Source: VAYN01 sp963702075 (GTDB lineage Bacteria > Actinomycetota > Thermoleophilia > Solirubrobacterales > 70-9). Taken from it: 64,000 nucleotides of DNA. The DNA lies in assembly GCA_963702075.1 (NCBI GenBank), contig OY969703.1:2666001-2730000 (forward strand), read 5' to 3'. The translations under genes and the position numbers were made by a program. Position 1 is the stretch's first letter; each line of letters opens with the position of its first letter. This document shows positions 9,252 to 18,345 of the stretch, piece after piece. The notes beneath the pieces are model-generated. The model was not told where the DNA came from. It did not search any database and was given only the letters and a program-made list of their open reading frames with translations.

Positions 9252-10940
9252 GTGCCATCCCATGACGTACTCGTAATAGGGGCCGGACTCGCCGGCCAGC
9301 GGGCCGCTCTCGCCGCCGCCGAGGAAGGCGTATCGGTCGGGATCATCAGCAAGGTCCACCCGGTCCGCTCCCACTCCAACGCCGCCCAGGGCGGAATCAA
9401 CGCGGCGCTCAACCCGGGCGACTCCTGGGAGTCCCACGCCTTCGACACGATCAAGGGCTCCGACTACCTCGGCGACCAGGACGCGGTCGAAATCATGACC
9501 CGCGAGGCGCCGGAGGAAATCCTCCACCTCGAGCACCTCGGCGTCACCTTCCACCGCAACGAGGAAGGCAAGCTCGGCACCCGCGCCTTCGGCGGCGCCT
9601 CCGCCGCCCGCACCTACTACGTCGCTGACATCACCGGCCAGGCGATCATGCACGTTCTCTACGAGCAGCTGATGAAGTACTCCGAGCAGATCGCCCGCTA
9701 CGAGGAGTGGTTCTGCAGCTCGCTGGCGCTGGACGAGAACGGCGAGTGCTGCGGCGTCGTTACCCGCAACGTCGCCGACGGGCAGGTGGAGCTCTTCCAG
9801 GCGAAGTCGGTGATCCTCGCCACCGGCGGCAACGGCCAGGTCTGGCGACCGACGACCAACGCCCTGATCTGCACCGGCGACGGCATCGCGATGGCCTACC
9901 GCGCCGGCGCCAAGCTGATGGACATGGAGATGATCCAGTACCACCCGACGACGCTGGCGGGCAAGGGCTTCCTGATCACCGAGGGCGCTCGCGGCGAGGG
10001 TGCCCATCTGCTCAACGCCAACGGCGAACGCTTCATGGAGAAGTACGCGCCGAACAAGATGGAGCTGGCCTCGCGCGACGTCGTCTCCCGCGCCGAGCAG
10101 ACCGAGATCAACGAGGGCCGCGGCTTCCCCGACGGCACCGTCGCGCTCGACATCACCGTCGTTCCGAAAAAGCGCGTCCACGAGGCGCTGCGCGAGATCG
10201 TCCTCGTCGGCCGCGACTTCGCCGGCGTCGACATCACCCGCGAACCGATCCACATCAAGCCGGGCAACCACTACACGATGGGCGGAGTCAAGACCGACGT
10301 CGACGGCCGTACCGACATCCCCGGCCTTTACGCGGCCGGCGAGGCGGCCTGCGTCTCGGTCCACGGCGGCAACCGCCTCGGCGCCAACTCGCTGCTCGAC
10401 ACCCTGATCTTCGGCAAGCGCTCCGGCCGCGACGCCGCCGCCCGCGCCAAGCGCAACGACTACTCGCGGATCTCGAAGCAGGTGCTCGAAGACGAGGAGA
10501 CGCTGGTCGCCGACCTGATGTCCCGCGAGAAAGGCTCCGGCCGCCGCATCTCCGAGATCAAGCTCGAGCTGGGCCAGACGATGGACGGCAAAGTTGCCGT
10601 CTTCCGCGACGAGGCCGGGATCCAGGAGGCGCTGGAGATCGTCAAGCGCCTCAAGGAGGAGGCGAAGACCGCCTACATCGACGACCACGGCAGCGTCTTC
10701 AACCAGGACTTGATTGCCGCGATCGAGCTTGGGTACATGCTCGACAACGCCGAGTGCACCTGCGTCGCGGCGTTGGAGCGCAAGGAGAGCCGGGGCGCCC
10801 AGTACCGCACCGACTACCCGGAGCGAAACGACGAGGACTGGCTCAAACACATCGACCTCGAGCGGACTGACGAGGGCCCTGAGCTCTCCTACTCCGAGGT
10901 CACGATCACCCAGTGGGAACCGCAAGAGAGGACCTACTAA
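9252..10940 (+). CDS. sdhA: Succinate dehydrogenase/fumarate reductase flavoprotein subunit
   Basis: A 562-aa catalytic subunit. The FAD dinucleotide motif GAGLAGQRAA is at 10-19 and the histidine for covalent FAD is His41 in HSNAAQGG. Active-site blocks are HPTTLAGKGFLITEGARGEG and GGNRLGANSLLDT. It oxidises succinate to fumarate at the membrane surface. The start is GTG at 9252. Its TAA overlaps the ATG of sdhB by one base (TAATG), showing tight coupling in an sdhA-sdhB-sdhE-like operon. Confidence 0.96.
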   Translation: MPSHDVLVIGAGLAGQRAALAAAEEGVSVGIISKVHPVRSHSNAAQGGINAALNPGDSWESHAFDTIKGSDYLGDQDAVEIMTREAPEEILHLEHLGVTFHRNEEGKLGTRAFGGASAARTYYVADITGQAIMHVLYEQLMKYSEQIARYEEWFCSSLALDENGECCGVVTRNVADGQVELFQAKSVILATGGNGQVWRPTTNALICTGDGIAMAYRAGAKLMDMEMIQYHPTTLAGKGFLITEGARGEGAHLLNANGERFMEKYAPNKMELASRDVVSRAEQTEINEGRGFPDGTVALDITVVPKKRVHEALREIVLVGRDFAGVDITREPIHIKPGNHYTMGGVKTDVDGRTDIPGLYAAGEAACVSVHGGNRLGANSLLDTLIFGKRSGRDAAARAKRNDYSRISKQVLEDEETLVADLMSREKGSGRRISEIKLELGQTMDGKVAVFRDEAGIQEALEIVKRLKEEAKTAYIDDHGSVFNQDLIAAIELGYMLDNAECTCVAALERKESRGAQYRTDYPERNDEDWLKHIDLERTDEGPELSYSEVTITQWEPQERTY

Positions 10941-12097
10941 TGGCCGCGTACACGATCAAAGTCCGGCGCTTCCAGCCCGAGAACGGCGAGGGGCCCTACT
11001 GGGAGGAGTTCAACGTCGACCTCGAGCCCTCGCTCGCGGTCCTCGACGGGCTGCTGCAGGCGAAGGACAACGAGGACGGCTCGCTGGCCGTGCGCTGCTC
11101 CTGCCGGGCCGCGATCTGCGGCTCCTGCGGGATGAAGATCAACGGCCAGTCCGGCCTCGGCTGCAAGACCCAGCTCGGCGAGGCACAAGAGCTGGCGAAC
11201 AAGAAGGCCAGCGTCGCCGGCGAGAAGGTCGAGAACGCTCCAATCGTGATCGAGCCGATGGGGAACATGCCCGTGATCAAGGACCTGATCACCGACATGG
11301 AGTCGACCCACTGGACCAAGATCCGCCGCGTCACCCCCTGGCTCCTCCCCCATGGCGAGCCGCCCGAGCGCGAGTACGTCGTCGAGCCGGAATCGATGAT
11401 CGACATCACCCAGTCGATGGCCTGCATCCAGTGCGGCGCCTGCGTCTCCTCCTGTCTCTCGATGGAAGCCGATCCCGAGTTCATCGGCCCGGCAGCGCTG
11501 GCCAAGGCCTACCGCTTCGTCGGCGACCCGCGTGACGCCGAGACCGCCGAGCGACTGCACGACCTCGCCGAAGACCCGCACGGGATCTACGACTGCACCC
11601 ACTGCTTCAGCTGCATCGACGCTTGCCCGAAGGGCGTGGCGCCGATGGACCAGATCATGCGCCTGCGCCGCAAAGCCGGCGAGGAGGGGATCGAAGACCC
11701 CAACGCCGGCCACGCCCACGAGGTCGCCTTCGTCAAGATCATCGAGAAGAAGGGCACGCTCGACGAGGCGATGCTGGTCCAGGAGTCCTACGCACCCGGC
11801 ATCAAAGGCAAGCTGAAACCGAGCAAGCGCGCCATCCGAGAAACGATCAAATCGCTGCCGACGATCCTCCGGCCGTTGCGCAAACGGAAGGTCAAGCTGC
11901 GACAGGCGATCCCCGGCACTCATCACAAGCTCCCGGGCGACGCGATGAACGACGTCAAGGCGATCTACGCCCACGCCGAGGAGCACAACGAGGAATTCAA
12001 TCTCTACATCAAGGGCGAGGAGGGTGAGCTCGTCGACGAGAACGTCGAGAAGGGCATCGAGCGCTCCACCGATCCCGACAACGCGGAGGCGAAATGA
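10940..12097 (+). CDS. sdhB: Succinate dehydrogenase iron-sulfur subunit
   Basis: A 385-aa subunit. The N-terminal plant-type [2Fe-2S] ferredoxin domain has Cys55, Cys60, Cys63 and Cys75. The helical ferredoxin domain contains CIQCGACVSSC and CTHCFSCIDACPKG. At 385 residues it is longer than the usual ~240-aa SdhB; the extra C-terminal portion is charged and resembles long iron-sulfur subunits found with CCG-type partners. It passes electrons from SdhA to the next subunit. Its TGA overlaps the next start (ATGA at 12094). Confidence 0.95.
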   Translation: MAAYTIKVRRFQPENGEGPYWEEFNVDLEPSLAVLDGLLQAKDNEDGSLAVRCSCRAAICGSCGMKINGQSGLGCKTQLGEAQELANKKASVAGEKVENAPIVIEPMGNMPVIKDLITDMESTHWTKIRRVTPWLLPHGEPPEREYVVEPESMIDITQSMACIQCGACVSSCLSMEADPEFIGPAALAKAYRFVGDPRDAETAERLHDLAEDPHGIYDCTHCFSCIDACPKGVAPMDQIMRLRRKAGEEGIEDPNAGHAHEVAFVKIIEKKGTLDEAMLVQESYAPGIKGKLKPSKRAIRETIKSLPTILRPLRKRKVKLRQAIPGTHHKLPGDAMNDVKAIYAHAEEHNEEFNLYIKGEEGELVDENVEKGIERSTDPDNAEAK

Positions 12098-13008
12098 TGG
12101 CCGATCAAATCAAGGTCGCCTACTGGCCCGGCTGCGTCTCGCGCGGCTTCACCCCCGAGCTGCACGGCTCGATGGCGCTGGTCGCCGAGAAACTCGGCAT
12201 CGAGCTGGTCGAACTCGATCGCGCCAACTGCTGCGGCGCCGGCGTCATCGCCGAGCACAACCAGGAGCTGGCCGACACGCTGAACGCCCGCACCTTCGCC
12301 CTCGCCCAGCAGACCGGCCTCTCGATGATGAACATCTGCTCGACCTGCCAGGGCGCTCAGTCGGAGTGCCAGCAGCGCCTCGACGCCGACTCGGCTTATC
12401 GCGCCCACGTCAACGAGGCTCTTTCCGGCCAGGGCCTGGCCTACGAGAAGGACAAGAACGGGTTCACGAACAAGAACTTCCTCTGGCTGCTGGTCGAGGA
12501 CTACGGCCTCGACCGTCTCCGCGCGCAGGTGAAGCGCCCGCTCGAGGGCCTCAAGGTCGGCCCCTTCTACGGCTGCTACATCGTGCGCCCGAAGGAACGG
12601 CTCGGCTACGGCGAGCATCCCGACCGGGACATCTACCTCGAGAAGGCGATCGAGGCCCTGGGTGGCGAGGTCGTCGAGTACGACGGGGCCCGCAAATGCT
12701 GCGGCTTCCCGGTGGTGACGATGAACCGCGACACCTCGCTGCGGCAGGCCGGCACCCACGTCGGCGACGCGATCGACGCCGGCGCCGACTGCCTGGTCAC
12801 CCCTTGCCCGCTCTGCCACCTGAACCTGGACATGCAACAGCCGGAGGCGGCCAAGGTCGTCAACCGCGACCTCGGCCTCGCCGTCCTCCACCTCCCCCAG
12901 CTGGTCGGCCTCGCCCTCGGCGCCGAGCCGAAGGAGCTCGGCATGGGCAAGCACGTCGCTTCGACCCGCTGGGTCGAAGAGCGCCTCACCTCCGGCGTCG
13001 CTGCTTAG
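12094..13008 (+). CDS. HdrB/SdhE-like CCG-domain subunit of a type E succinate:quinone reductase
   Basis: A 304-aa protein with two cysteine-rich CCG domains: Cys14, Cys46-Cys47, Cys82/Cys85 (CSTC) and Cys161, Cys202-Cys203, Cys238/Cys241 (CPLC). This is the arrangement of heterodisulfide reductase HdrB and of the SdhE subunit of class E succinate dehydrogenases, where it replaces hydrophobic SdhC/SdhD. No transmembrane helices are visible, so attachment would be peripheral. It is the last gene of the operon, followed by a hairpin. SdhE activity is inference from context. Confidence 0.88.
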   Translation: MMADQIKVAYWPGCVSRGFTPELHGSMALVAEKLGIELVELDRANCCGAGVIAEHNQELADTLNARTFALAQQTGLSMMNICSTCQGAQSECQQRLDADSAYRAHVNEALSGQGLAYEKDKNGFTNKNFLWLLVEDYGLDRLRAQVKRPLEGLKVGPFYGCYIVRPKERLGYGEHPDRDIYLEKAIEALGGEVVEYDGARKCCGFPVVTMNRDTSLRQAGTHVGDAIDAGADCLVTPCPLCHLNLDMQQPEAAKVVNRDLGLAVLHLPQLVGLALGAEPKELGMGKHVASTRWVEERLTSGVAA

Positions 13009-13017
13009 CAACTGAAC

Positions 13018-13060
13018 GAGCCGATTATTGAGCACGTCAGAGGTGCTCGATCATCGGCTC
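13018..13060. terminator. Stem-loop after the sdh operon
   Basis: Arms of 18 bases (13018-13035 and 13043-13060, two mismatches) around a 7-base loop, ten bases after the sdh operon stop. There is only a weak T-run, so it may also be an element of the inverted-repeat set described elsewhere. Confidence 0.6.
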
Positions 13061-13067
13061 TTCGTCG

Positions 13068-13202
13068 CTAGTGGTTCTTGCTGACGATCTCGTAGATCCA
13101 GAACGGGGCGACCTGGGTGCGGATCTTGTCCTCCGCCGCGTAAAGCCGCTTCTCAAGGCGCCTGATCTCTTCGTCGTGGCGTTCTACTCGCCAATCGCTC
13201 AT
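13068..13202 (-). CDS. 44-aa charged helical protein
   Basis: ATG at 13202 to TAG at 13068 gives 44 residues, beginning MSDWRVERHDEEIRRLEKR and ending in an aromatic segment QVAPFWIYEIV. The first two thirds looks like an amphipathic coiled coil with strong GC-biased third positions. On the minus strand TACAAT (13209-13214) sits six bases before the ATG, a good -10 box for a leaderless transcript. The function is unknown; a small regulator or assembly factor is possible. Confidence 0.55.
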   Translation of the reverse strand: MSDWRVERHDEEIRRLEKRLYAAEDKIRTQVAPFWIYEIVSKNH

Positions 13203-13229
13203 GCTGGAATTGTAACAGACAAAACATTT

Positions 13230-14429
13230 CTACACCTGCTTCGTCAGTCCCACCCGCCGGGCCAGCCATTGGGCGCCGATCGTGTCGGTTAGACCGTGGG
13301 CGACGATCGAGACGATGATCGCGATCGCGGCGGTGTCGAAGATCAGGTTGTTGTGGCCGACGTCGGACTTGAGGACGAAAAGGGCGAAGAGCATCGAGGC
13401 GACCCCCTTGGGGCCGAACCAGGCCATGAAGAGCTTCTCCGACTTCGGAATGCCCGTGCGCATGAAGGAGAGCATCACCGCCACCGGTCGGGCGATCAGA
13501 AGGGCGAAGACGACGAAGAGGACGAGCGGCGGCACGCTGTGGTGGAAGCCGGTCGCGTAGATCAGGCCGCCGAAGACGAAGAAGGTGAGGACCTGGAGAA
13601 TCGCGCTGCTGTTCTCGGCGAACTCGACGAAGCCGTCCGGCACCTCACGCTCGCTCGCCCCCAGAGCGATCCCGCAGACGAAGGCGGCGATCAACCCGTT
13701 GCCGATCGTCACTTCAGCGAGGCCGAAGGCGGCAAGGGCGAAGCCGACCGAGTAGATCCCCTCGTAGCGGGGGGTGATGCCGCCGCCGGGCAGGCTGAAG
13801 TGCAGGCGCCCCGCGAAGACCCCGAGGGCGACGCCGATCGCCGCGCCGACCACGGCCTCGCCGACCAACTTCAGGGCTTCGGTGCCGGCATCGCCGCCGG
13901 GCGAGGCGAGGACGAGGAAGAAGAGGACGAAGGGCAGGGCCAGGCCATCGTTGAGCCCGGACTCGAGGTTGAGCGTGTGGCGGACCTTGCTCGGGACCAG
14001 CCGCGAGGTCACCACCGCCGAGGTGACGACGGGGTCGGTCGGCGAGAGGACCGCCGCCAGCAGAAAGGCCTCGGCCCAGGTCAGGTCCGGGAACAGGACC
14101 TTTGCCGCCAGCGCCAGCAAGCCCATCGTGATCGGCATCGCGATCACCAGCGCCCGCGCCGTCGGGCCCCAGTGGCTGCGCAGCAGCTCGCGCTCGACGA
14201 ACATCCCGTCGGAGAAGAGGGTGAGGATCAGCGCCAGCTCGACCAGCTGGACGACCGCCTGGTCGGTGGCGTCGACGTGGATGACCCCGGTGACCGCGAG
14301 CCCGAAGCCGAGCGCCACCGAGAGCACCGAGGCCGAGAGCACCGTTCCCTTCATCACCCCCGAGAGGGCGGCGACGACGGCGAACAGGGCTCCGAAGATC
14401 AGCACTGCCTGGCCGAAGTCGAGGCTCAT
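13230..14429 (-). CDS. CPA1-type Na+/H+ antiporter (NhaP-like)
   Basis: A 399-aa integral membrane protein with about 12 hydrophobic segments. Family signatures are TLFSDGMFV, the LSPTDPVVTSAV transport-site motif, and ESGLNDGLALP. It exchanges Na+ or K+ for protons. The start at ATG 14429 is chosen because it overlaps the TGA of the upstream ATPase gene (ATGA), although a GTG four codons earlier (14441) is possible. Coupling to a DUF4143 ATPase is unusual and may be accidental. Confidence 0.88.
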   Translation of the reverse strand: MSLDFGQAVLIFGALFAVVAALSGVMKGTVLSASVLSVALGFGLAVTGVIHVDATDQAVVQLVELALILTLFSDGMFVERELLRSHWGPTARALVIAMPITMGLLALAAKVLFPDLTWAEAFLLAAVLSPTDPVVTSAVVTSRLVPSKVRHTLNLESGLNDGLALPFVLFFLVLASPGGDAGTEALKLVGEAVVGAAIGVALGVFAGRLHFSLPGGGITPRYEGIYSVGFALAAFGLAEVTIGNGLIAAFVCGIALGASEREVPDGFVEFAENSSAILQVLTFFVFGGLIYATGFHHSVPPLVLFVVFALLIARPVAVMLSFMRTGIPKSEKLFMAWFGPKGVASMLFALFVLKSDVGHNNLIFDTAAIAIIVSIVAHGLTDTIGAQWLARRVGLTKQV

Positions 14430-15658
14430 GCTCTGTCCCACAGAAGCGAAACAGGCCAGGCTTCAAGACGGTCACCAAACGGAAGGACCCTCTCGCCGGT
14501 ATGGAAAATGACCCCCCGCACGAATCGGGGACCTAAGGTCTCCCGCAAGCGGTCGAACCGACGGAAGTCCGCCGCTTCTATGGCGCTGGTCGCCTTCACC
14601 TCGATCGCGACGACACGTCCGTCGCCGGCTTTGAGAACGAAGTCGATCTCGGTGCCCTTTGAGGTCCGGTAGTGCATCAAGCCAGAGGGGCCGCTATCGA
14701 GATCGACTGCCTTGGCAAGCTCGATCCCGACGAAGTTCTCGAGGGCCAGTCCGAAAGTCGTGGGATCCGAGAGCAGCCGCTCCTCATCCCAACGCAGCAT
14801 GTGGCAGAGCAAGCCGGAATCGCAAAGTAGAAGCTTGGGACCTTTAACGAGTCGCGGTCCCAGCCGGCTGTGCCAGCCCGGAAGTCGTCGGATTAGAAAG
14901 ATGCGCTCCAGCAGGAGCAGATAACGGTCCAACGAACTGACGGGAATGCCGAGATCCTGGCTCAGCGCGCTCTTGTTCGCGGGTCCTCTACTCCGAAGTG
15001 CCAGGGCAGTCAGAACATTCGGGAGCTGCTCGAGGCGAGTGATATCCGCCAGCGCCCTTACATCGCGCTCCAGAATCGTGGTCAGGTAGCTGGAGAACCA
15101 CCGATCCCGTCGCTCTCCGCCCCCTCGCTCGGCAGCCTCTGGGAAACCGCCCCGAGCTATGCGAACCGCTAGCTCGTCCCGGCCCGATGGTGACGCGCTC
15201 GTGCTTGGTATCTGCGTGTCGAACAGCATGCGGACCAAGAACGTCTCCGGGTGCCCAGCCAACTCTGCCTGAGAGAAAGGCCATAGCGTCAATACCTCCA
15301 TCCTGCCCGCCAGAGCACTCGCCACCTCCGGGATGAAGAGTGGATTGGCAGACCCGGTGAGCAGGAACCTGCCTGGCCGTCGGTCGCGGTCAACCATGGC
15401 CTTGATCGGAAGGAAGATCTCAGGCACCCGCTGCACCTCGTCCAAGACCGCCGCTGCGCTGAGATCGCCGAGGAAGGCGATGGGGTCTGCGCGAGCCGCC
15501 GAAAGCAGCGTTGGATCATCGAAGGTCAGGTAATCGCCGCCCTCGATCAGCCCGCTCGCGAGGGTGCTCTTACCCGTCTGCCGAGCACCAACGAGCATCA
15601 CCACAGGGGTATCCGCCAGGGCAGCCCGCAAGGGGCCCTCCAAAGCGCGTTTCAACAT
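14426..15658 (-). CDS. AAA_14/DUF4143 ATPase with nuclease-like C-terminus
   Basis: A 410-aa protein. The P-loop GARQTGKST is at 24-32, a Walker B AVLDEVQRVP follows, and LLTGSANP is a sensor-1 motif. The C-terminal DUF4143 half includes GTEIDFVLKAGDGRVVAIEVKAT, which has the D...ExK pattern of PD-(D/E)XK nucleases. Members are widespread accessory ATPases of unknown role, patchily distributed and often transferred. Codon usage is less extreme than in neighbours. A perfect 35-bp palindrome lies 12 bp upstream of the start. It overlaps the antiporter start downstream. Confidence 0.85.
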   Translation of the reverse strand: MLKRALEGPLRAALADTPVVMLVGARQTGKSTLASGLIEGGDYLTFDDPTLLSAARADPIAFLGDLSAAAVLDEVQRVPEIFLPIKAMVDRDRRPGRFLLTGSANPLFIPEVASALAGRMEVLTLWPFSQAELAGHPETFLVRMLFDTQIPSTSASPSGRDELAVRIARGGFPEAAERGGGERRDRWFSSYLTTILERDVRALADITRLEQLPNVLTALALRSRGPANKSALSQDLGIPVSSLDRYLLLLERIFLIRRLPGWHSRLGPRLVKGPKLLLCDSGLLCHMLRWDEERLLSDPTTFGLALENFVGIELAKAVDLDSGPSGLMHYRTSKGTEIDFVLKAGDGRVVAIEVKATSAIEAADFRRFDRLRETLGPRFVRGVIFHTGERVLPFGDRLEAWPVSLLWDRA

Positions 15659-15669
15659 GGAGCAAATCT

Positions 15670-15704
15670 ACCACGGCGTGGGTGATTTTCACCCACGCCG
15701 TGGT
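15670..15704. promoter_or_regulatory. Perfect 16-bp-arm palindrome upstream of the AAA_14 gene
   Basis: ACCACGGCGTGGGTGA (15670-15685), loop TTT, exact inverse (15689-15704). It lies between the end of asd and the start of the AAA_14 gene. It could be an operator, an asd terminator lacking a long T-run, or a transposon footprint. The very short loop and position 12 bp before the ATG favour control of the AAA_14 gene. Confidence 0.55.
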
Positions 15705-15715
15705 GAATTTGATCT

Positions 15716-16759
15716 CTAAACGACCTGCTTTTGGCTCACCAGGCCGCGCTCGACCAGGAGCTCGGCGACCTGGACGGCGTTGGTGGCGGCGCCCTTGCGC
15801 AGGTTGTCGGAGACGATCCAGATGTCCAGGGCGCGCTCGTTGCCGGGGTCGCGGCGGATGCGGCCGACGTAGACGTCGTCGGCGCCGGCGGCCTTGACCG
15901 CCATCGGGTACCTGCCGGCAGCGGGATCGTCGACGACGGTGACGCCCGGCGCGGCCGCGAGCAGCTCGCGCGCCCGCTCGGGGTCGAGCGGCTCGCGGGT
16001 CTCGACGTTGACCGCCTCGGAGTGGCCGGTCACCACTGGAACCCGCACGCAGGTGGCGCTGACCTTGATCTCGGGGTCGCCGAGGATCTTGCGGGTCTCG
16101 TTGATCAGCTTGCGCTCCTCGTCGGTGTGGTCGTCGCCGTCGGCGAAGTTGCCGGCGTGCGCGAGCACGTTGAAGGCGATCTGGTGCGGGTAGATCTGCG
16201 GCTCGGGCAGCTCGTGGCCGCCGACCAGCGCCCGCGCCTGCGCGCGCAGCTCGTCGATCGCCGCCTTGCCGGTGCCGGAGACCGCCTGGTAGGTGGAGAT
16301 CACCAGCCGCTCGATCCCGGCCGCGTCGTAGAGCGGTTTCAGGGCGACGACCATCTGCATCGTCGAGCAGTTGGGGTTGGCGATGATCCCGTTGTGGCCG
16401 GCGAGGGCGTCGGGGTTGACCTCGGAGACGACCAGGGGCACGTCGTCGTGCATGCGCCAGTAGCTGGTGTTGTCAACGACGGTGGCGCCCGCCGCGACGA
16501 TCTTCGGCGTCCACTCGGCGCTGACCGACCCCCCGGCCGAGGAGAGGACGAGGTCGAGGCCCTGGATCGAGTCCTCGCTCACCGCCTGCACGGTCACGGT
16601 CTCGCCCCGCCACTCGATCTCCTTGCCGGCCGAGCGCTCGGAGGCCAGCGGCCTCAGCTCGGCGACGGGGAAGTCGCGATCGGCCAGCAGCTCGAGGATC
16701 GTCGAGCCGACCAGGCCCGTAGCCCCCAGCACGCCTACTTTGTAGCCATCGCCGGCCAT
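15716..16759 (-). CDS. asd: Aspartate-semialdehyde dehydrogenase
   Basis: A 347-aa enzyme making aspartate semialdehyde for lysine, threonine, methionine and diaminopimelate synthesis. The NADP motif GATGLVGS is at 12-19 and the catalytic cysteine is Cys131 in NPNCST. Further blocks are STYQAVSGTG and the histidine region CVRVPVVTGHSEAV. It lies directly downstream of lysC on the same strand with a 19-bp gap, the standard lysC-asd operon. Length is normal. Confidence 0.96.
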   Translation of the reverse strand: MAGDGYKVGVLGATGLVGSTILELLADRDFPVAELRPLASERSAGKEIEWRGETVTVQAVSEDSIQGLDLVLSSAGGSVSAEWTPKIVAAGATVVDNTSYWRMHDDVPLVVSEVNPDALAGHNGIIANPNCSTMQMVVALKPLYDAAGIERLVISTYQAVSGTGKAAIDELRAQARALVGGHELPEPQIYPHQIAFNVLAHAGNFADGDDHTDEERKLINETRKILGDPEIKVSATCVRVPVVTGHSEAVNVETREPLDPERARELLAAAPGVTVVDDPAAGRYPMAVKAAGADDVYVGRIRRDPGNERALDIWIVSDNLRKGAATNAVQVAELLVERGLVSQKQVV

Positions 16760-16778
16760 CGGTCGAGTATGCCGAGGG

Positions 16779-18068
16779 TTAGCCGGCGACCGTGGGACGG
16801 TGACCGGGGCCGGTCGGGTCCTCGGGCTGGATCGCGTCGGCGTCGAGCTCGAAGGCCTCGTGCAGGGCGTTGACCGCCTCGCTGACGCGGTCGGCGGGGA
16901 TGACGCATGAGATCTTGATCGGGGAGGTGGAGATCATCTCGATGTTGATCCCGCGCTCGCCGAGCACCTGGAAGACTTTGGCGGCGACGCCGGGGTGCGA
17001 GCGCATACCGGCGCCGACGATCGAGACCTTGCCGATCTGCTCGTCGGTGAGGACCTCGAGCGAGACGTCGCCGATCGCAGCGATCGTGTCCTTCGCGGTC
17101 GGCAGGTCATTGCGGTCGACGGTGAAGGAGAGGTCGGCGAGCTGGTCCTCGCCCACCGGCTCGTTCTGGATGATCACGTCGACGTTGACGTTGGCGTCGG
17201 CAAGCGCGCCGAAGATGCGGCCGGCGACCCCGGGCTCGTCGCGAAGCCCGTGCAGGGTCACGCGCGCCTCGGCGTCGGAATGGGTGACTGCGGTTACGAA
17301 AGGGTTCTCCATGGTCTCTTCCTCCGAGACGACGAGGGTACCGGGACCGTCCTCGAAGCTGCTGCGGCAGTGGATCCGCACGCCGTGGTTGCGGGCGTAC
17401 TCGACCGAGCGCAGCTGCAGCACCCGCGCCCCGGAGGCCGCCATCTCCAGCATCTCCTCGAAGGAGACGACCGGCAGCTTGCGGGCGGCGGGGACGATCC
17501 GCGGGTCGGCGCTGTAGACGCCGGCGACGTCGGTGTAGATCTCGCAGACGCTCGCCCGCAGCGCCGCCGCGAGGGCGACGGCGGTGGTGTCGGAGCCGCC
17601 GCGGCCGAGCGTGGTGACGTCGCGGCTCTCGGTCGAGACGCCCTGGAAGCCGGCGACGAGGACGATCCGGTCCTCTTCCAGCGCGGCGCTGATGCGGTCG
17701 GCGCGGACGTCGATGATCCGCGCCTTGGTGTGGGAGGAGTCGGTGACGATCCCGGCCTGGGATCCCGTCAGCGAGATCGCCTCATGGCCCATATCGTGGA
17801 TCGCCATCGCCGCCAGCGCGCAGGAGATCCGCTCCCCGGTGGAAAGCAGCATGTCCATCTCGCGGGCGACCGGCCGCTCGGAGATCTCGTGCGCGGCCGC
17901 GACCAGTTCGTCGGTCGTCTTGCCGCGGGCGGAAAGCACGGCGACGACCCGGTTACCGGCCTCGCGAGCGGCGACGATCCGCCCCGCGGCGCGCTTGATC
18001 TGCTCGGCGCCGGCCACCGAGGTGCCGCCGAACTTCATCACGACGATGTCTGATCCGTCCCCGCTCAT
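16779..18068 (-). CDS. lysC: Aspartate kinase
   Basis: A 429-aa kinase catalysing the first step of the aspartate family. MKFGGTSVA at 11-19 is the ATP/aspartate-binding signature, and GRGGSDTTAVALAAAL follows in the kinase domain. The C-terminal third (about 265-429) is a pair of ACT domains for feedback inhibition, containing VNVDVIIQNE and INIEMISTSPIKISC. The ATG at 18068 is chosen since it precedes the conserved strand; an in-frame upstream extension lacks similarity. It is first in a lysC-asd operon. Confidence 0.96.
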   Translation of the reverse strand: MSGDGSDIVVMKFGGTSVAGAEQIKRAAGRIVAAREAGNRVVAVLSARGKTTDELVAAAHEISERPVAREMDMLLSTGERISCALAAMAIHDMGHEAISLTGSQAGIVTDSSHTKARIIDVRADRISAALEEDRIVLVAGFQGVSTESRDVTTLGRGGSDTTAVALAAALRASVCEIYTDVAGVYSADPRIVPAARKLPVVSFEEMLEMAASGARVLQLRSVEYARNHGVRIHCRSSFEDGPGTLVVSEEETMENPFVTAVTHSDAEARVTLHGLRDEPGVAGRIFGALADANVNVDVIIQNEPVGEDQLADLSFTVDRNDLPTAKDTIAAIGDVSLEVLTDEQIGKVSIVGAGMRSHPGVAAKVFQVLGERGINIEMISTSPIKISCVIPADRVSEAVNALHEAFELDADAIQPEDPTGPGHRPTVAG

Positions 18069-18108
18069 CGACCCCTGAGGATAGTCAGCGCGCGGCTGCG
18101 GTTCCCTT

Positions 18109-18345
18109 CTACTCGGCGGCACCGCCGAGGTTGCCGAGCATCGCCTGTTCGGCCATCCGGATCAGGCCGAGGCCGCTGTGGGGACGCATGTCGCTGCTGC
18201 GGACACGAACGTGGGAGCCGTGCGGGCCGACCACCTCGACGATCGTGCAGACGTCGCCGATTTCGCAGTCCTCGCCGTAGTCGTTCTCGATCGCCTCCAT
18301 CTGTTCGGCGACGACCCGGCCGACCTTGCTCTGGTCAAGCGACAT
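18109..18345 (-). CDS. Conserved small protein, 78 aa
   Basis: The protein begins MSLDQSKVGRVVAEQMEAIENDYG and is acidic, with a predicted N-terminal helix then a strand-rich part (DVCTIVEVVGPHGSHVRVRSSD). A strong purine-rich ribosome site (GGAGAAGGGAGC) precedes ATG 18345. It ends 40 bp before lysC on the same strand, so it may be co-transcribed. No family is recognised with confidence. Confidence 0.7.
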   Translation of the reverse strand: MSLDQSKVGRVVAEQMEAIENDYGEDCEIGDVCTIVEVVGPHGSHVRVRSSDMRPHSGLGLIRMAEQAMLGNLGGAAE

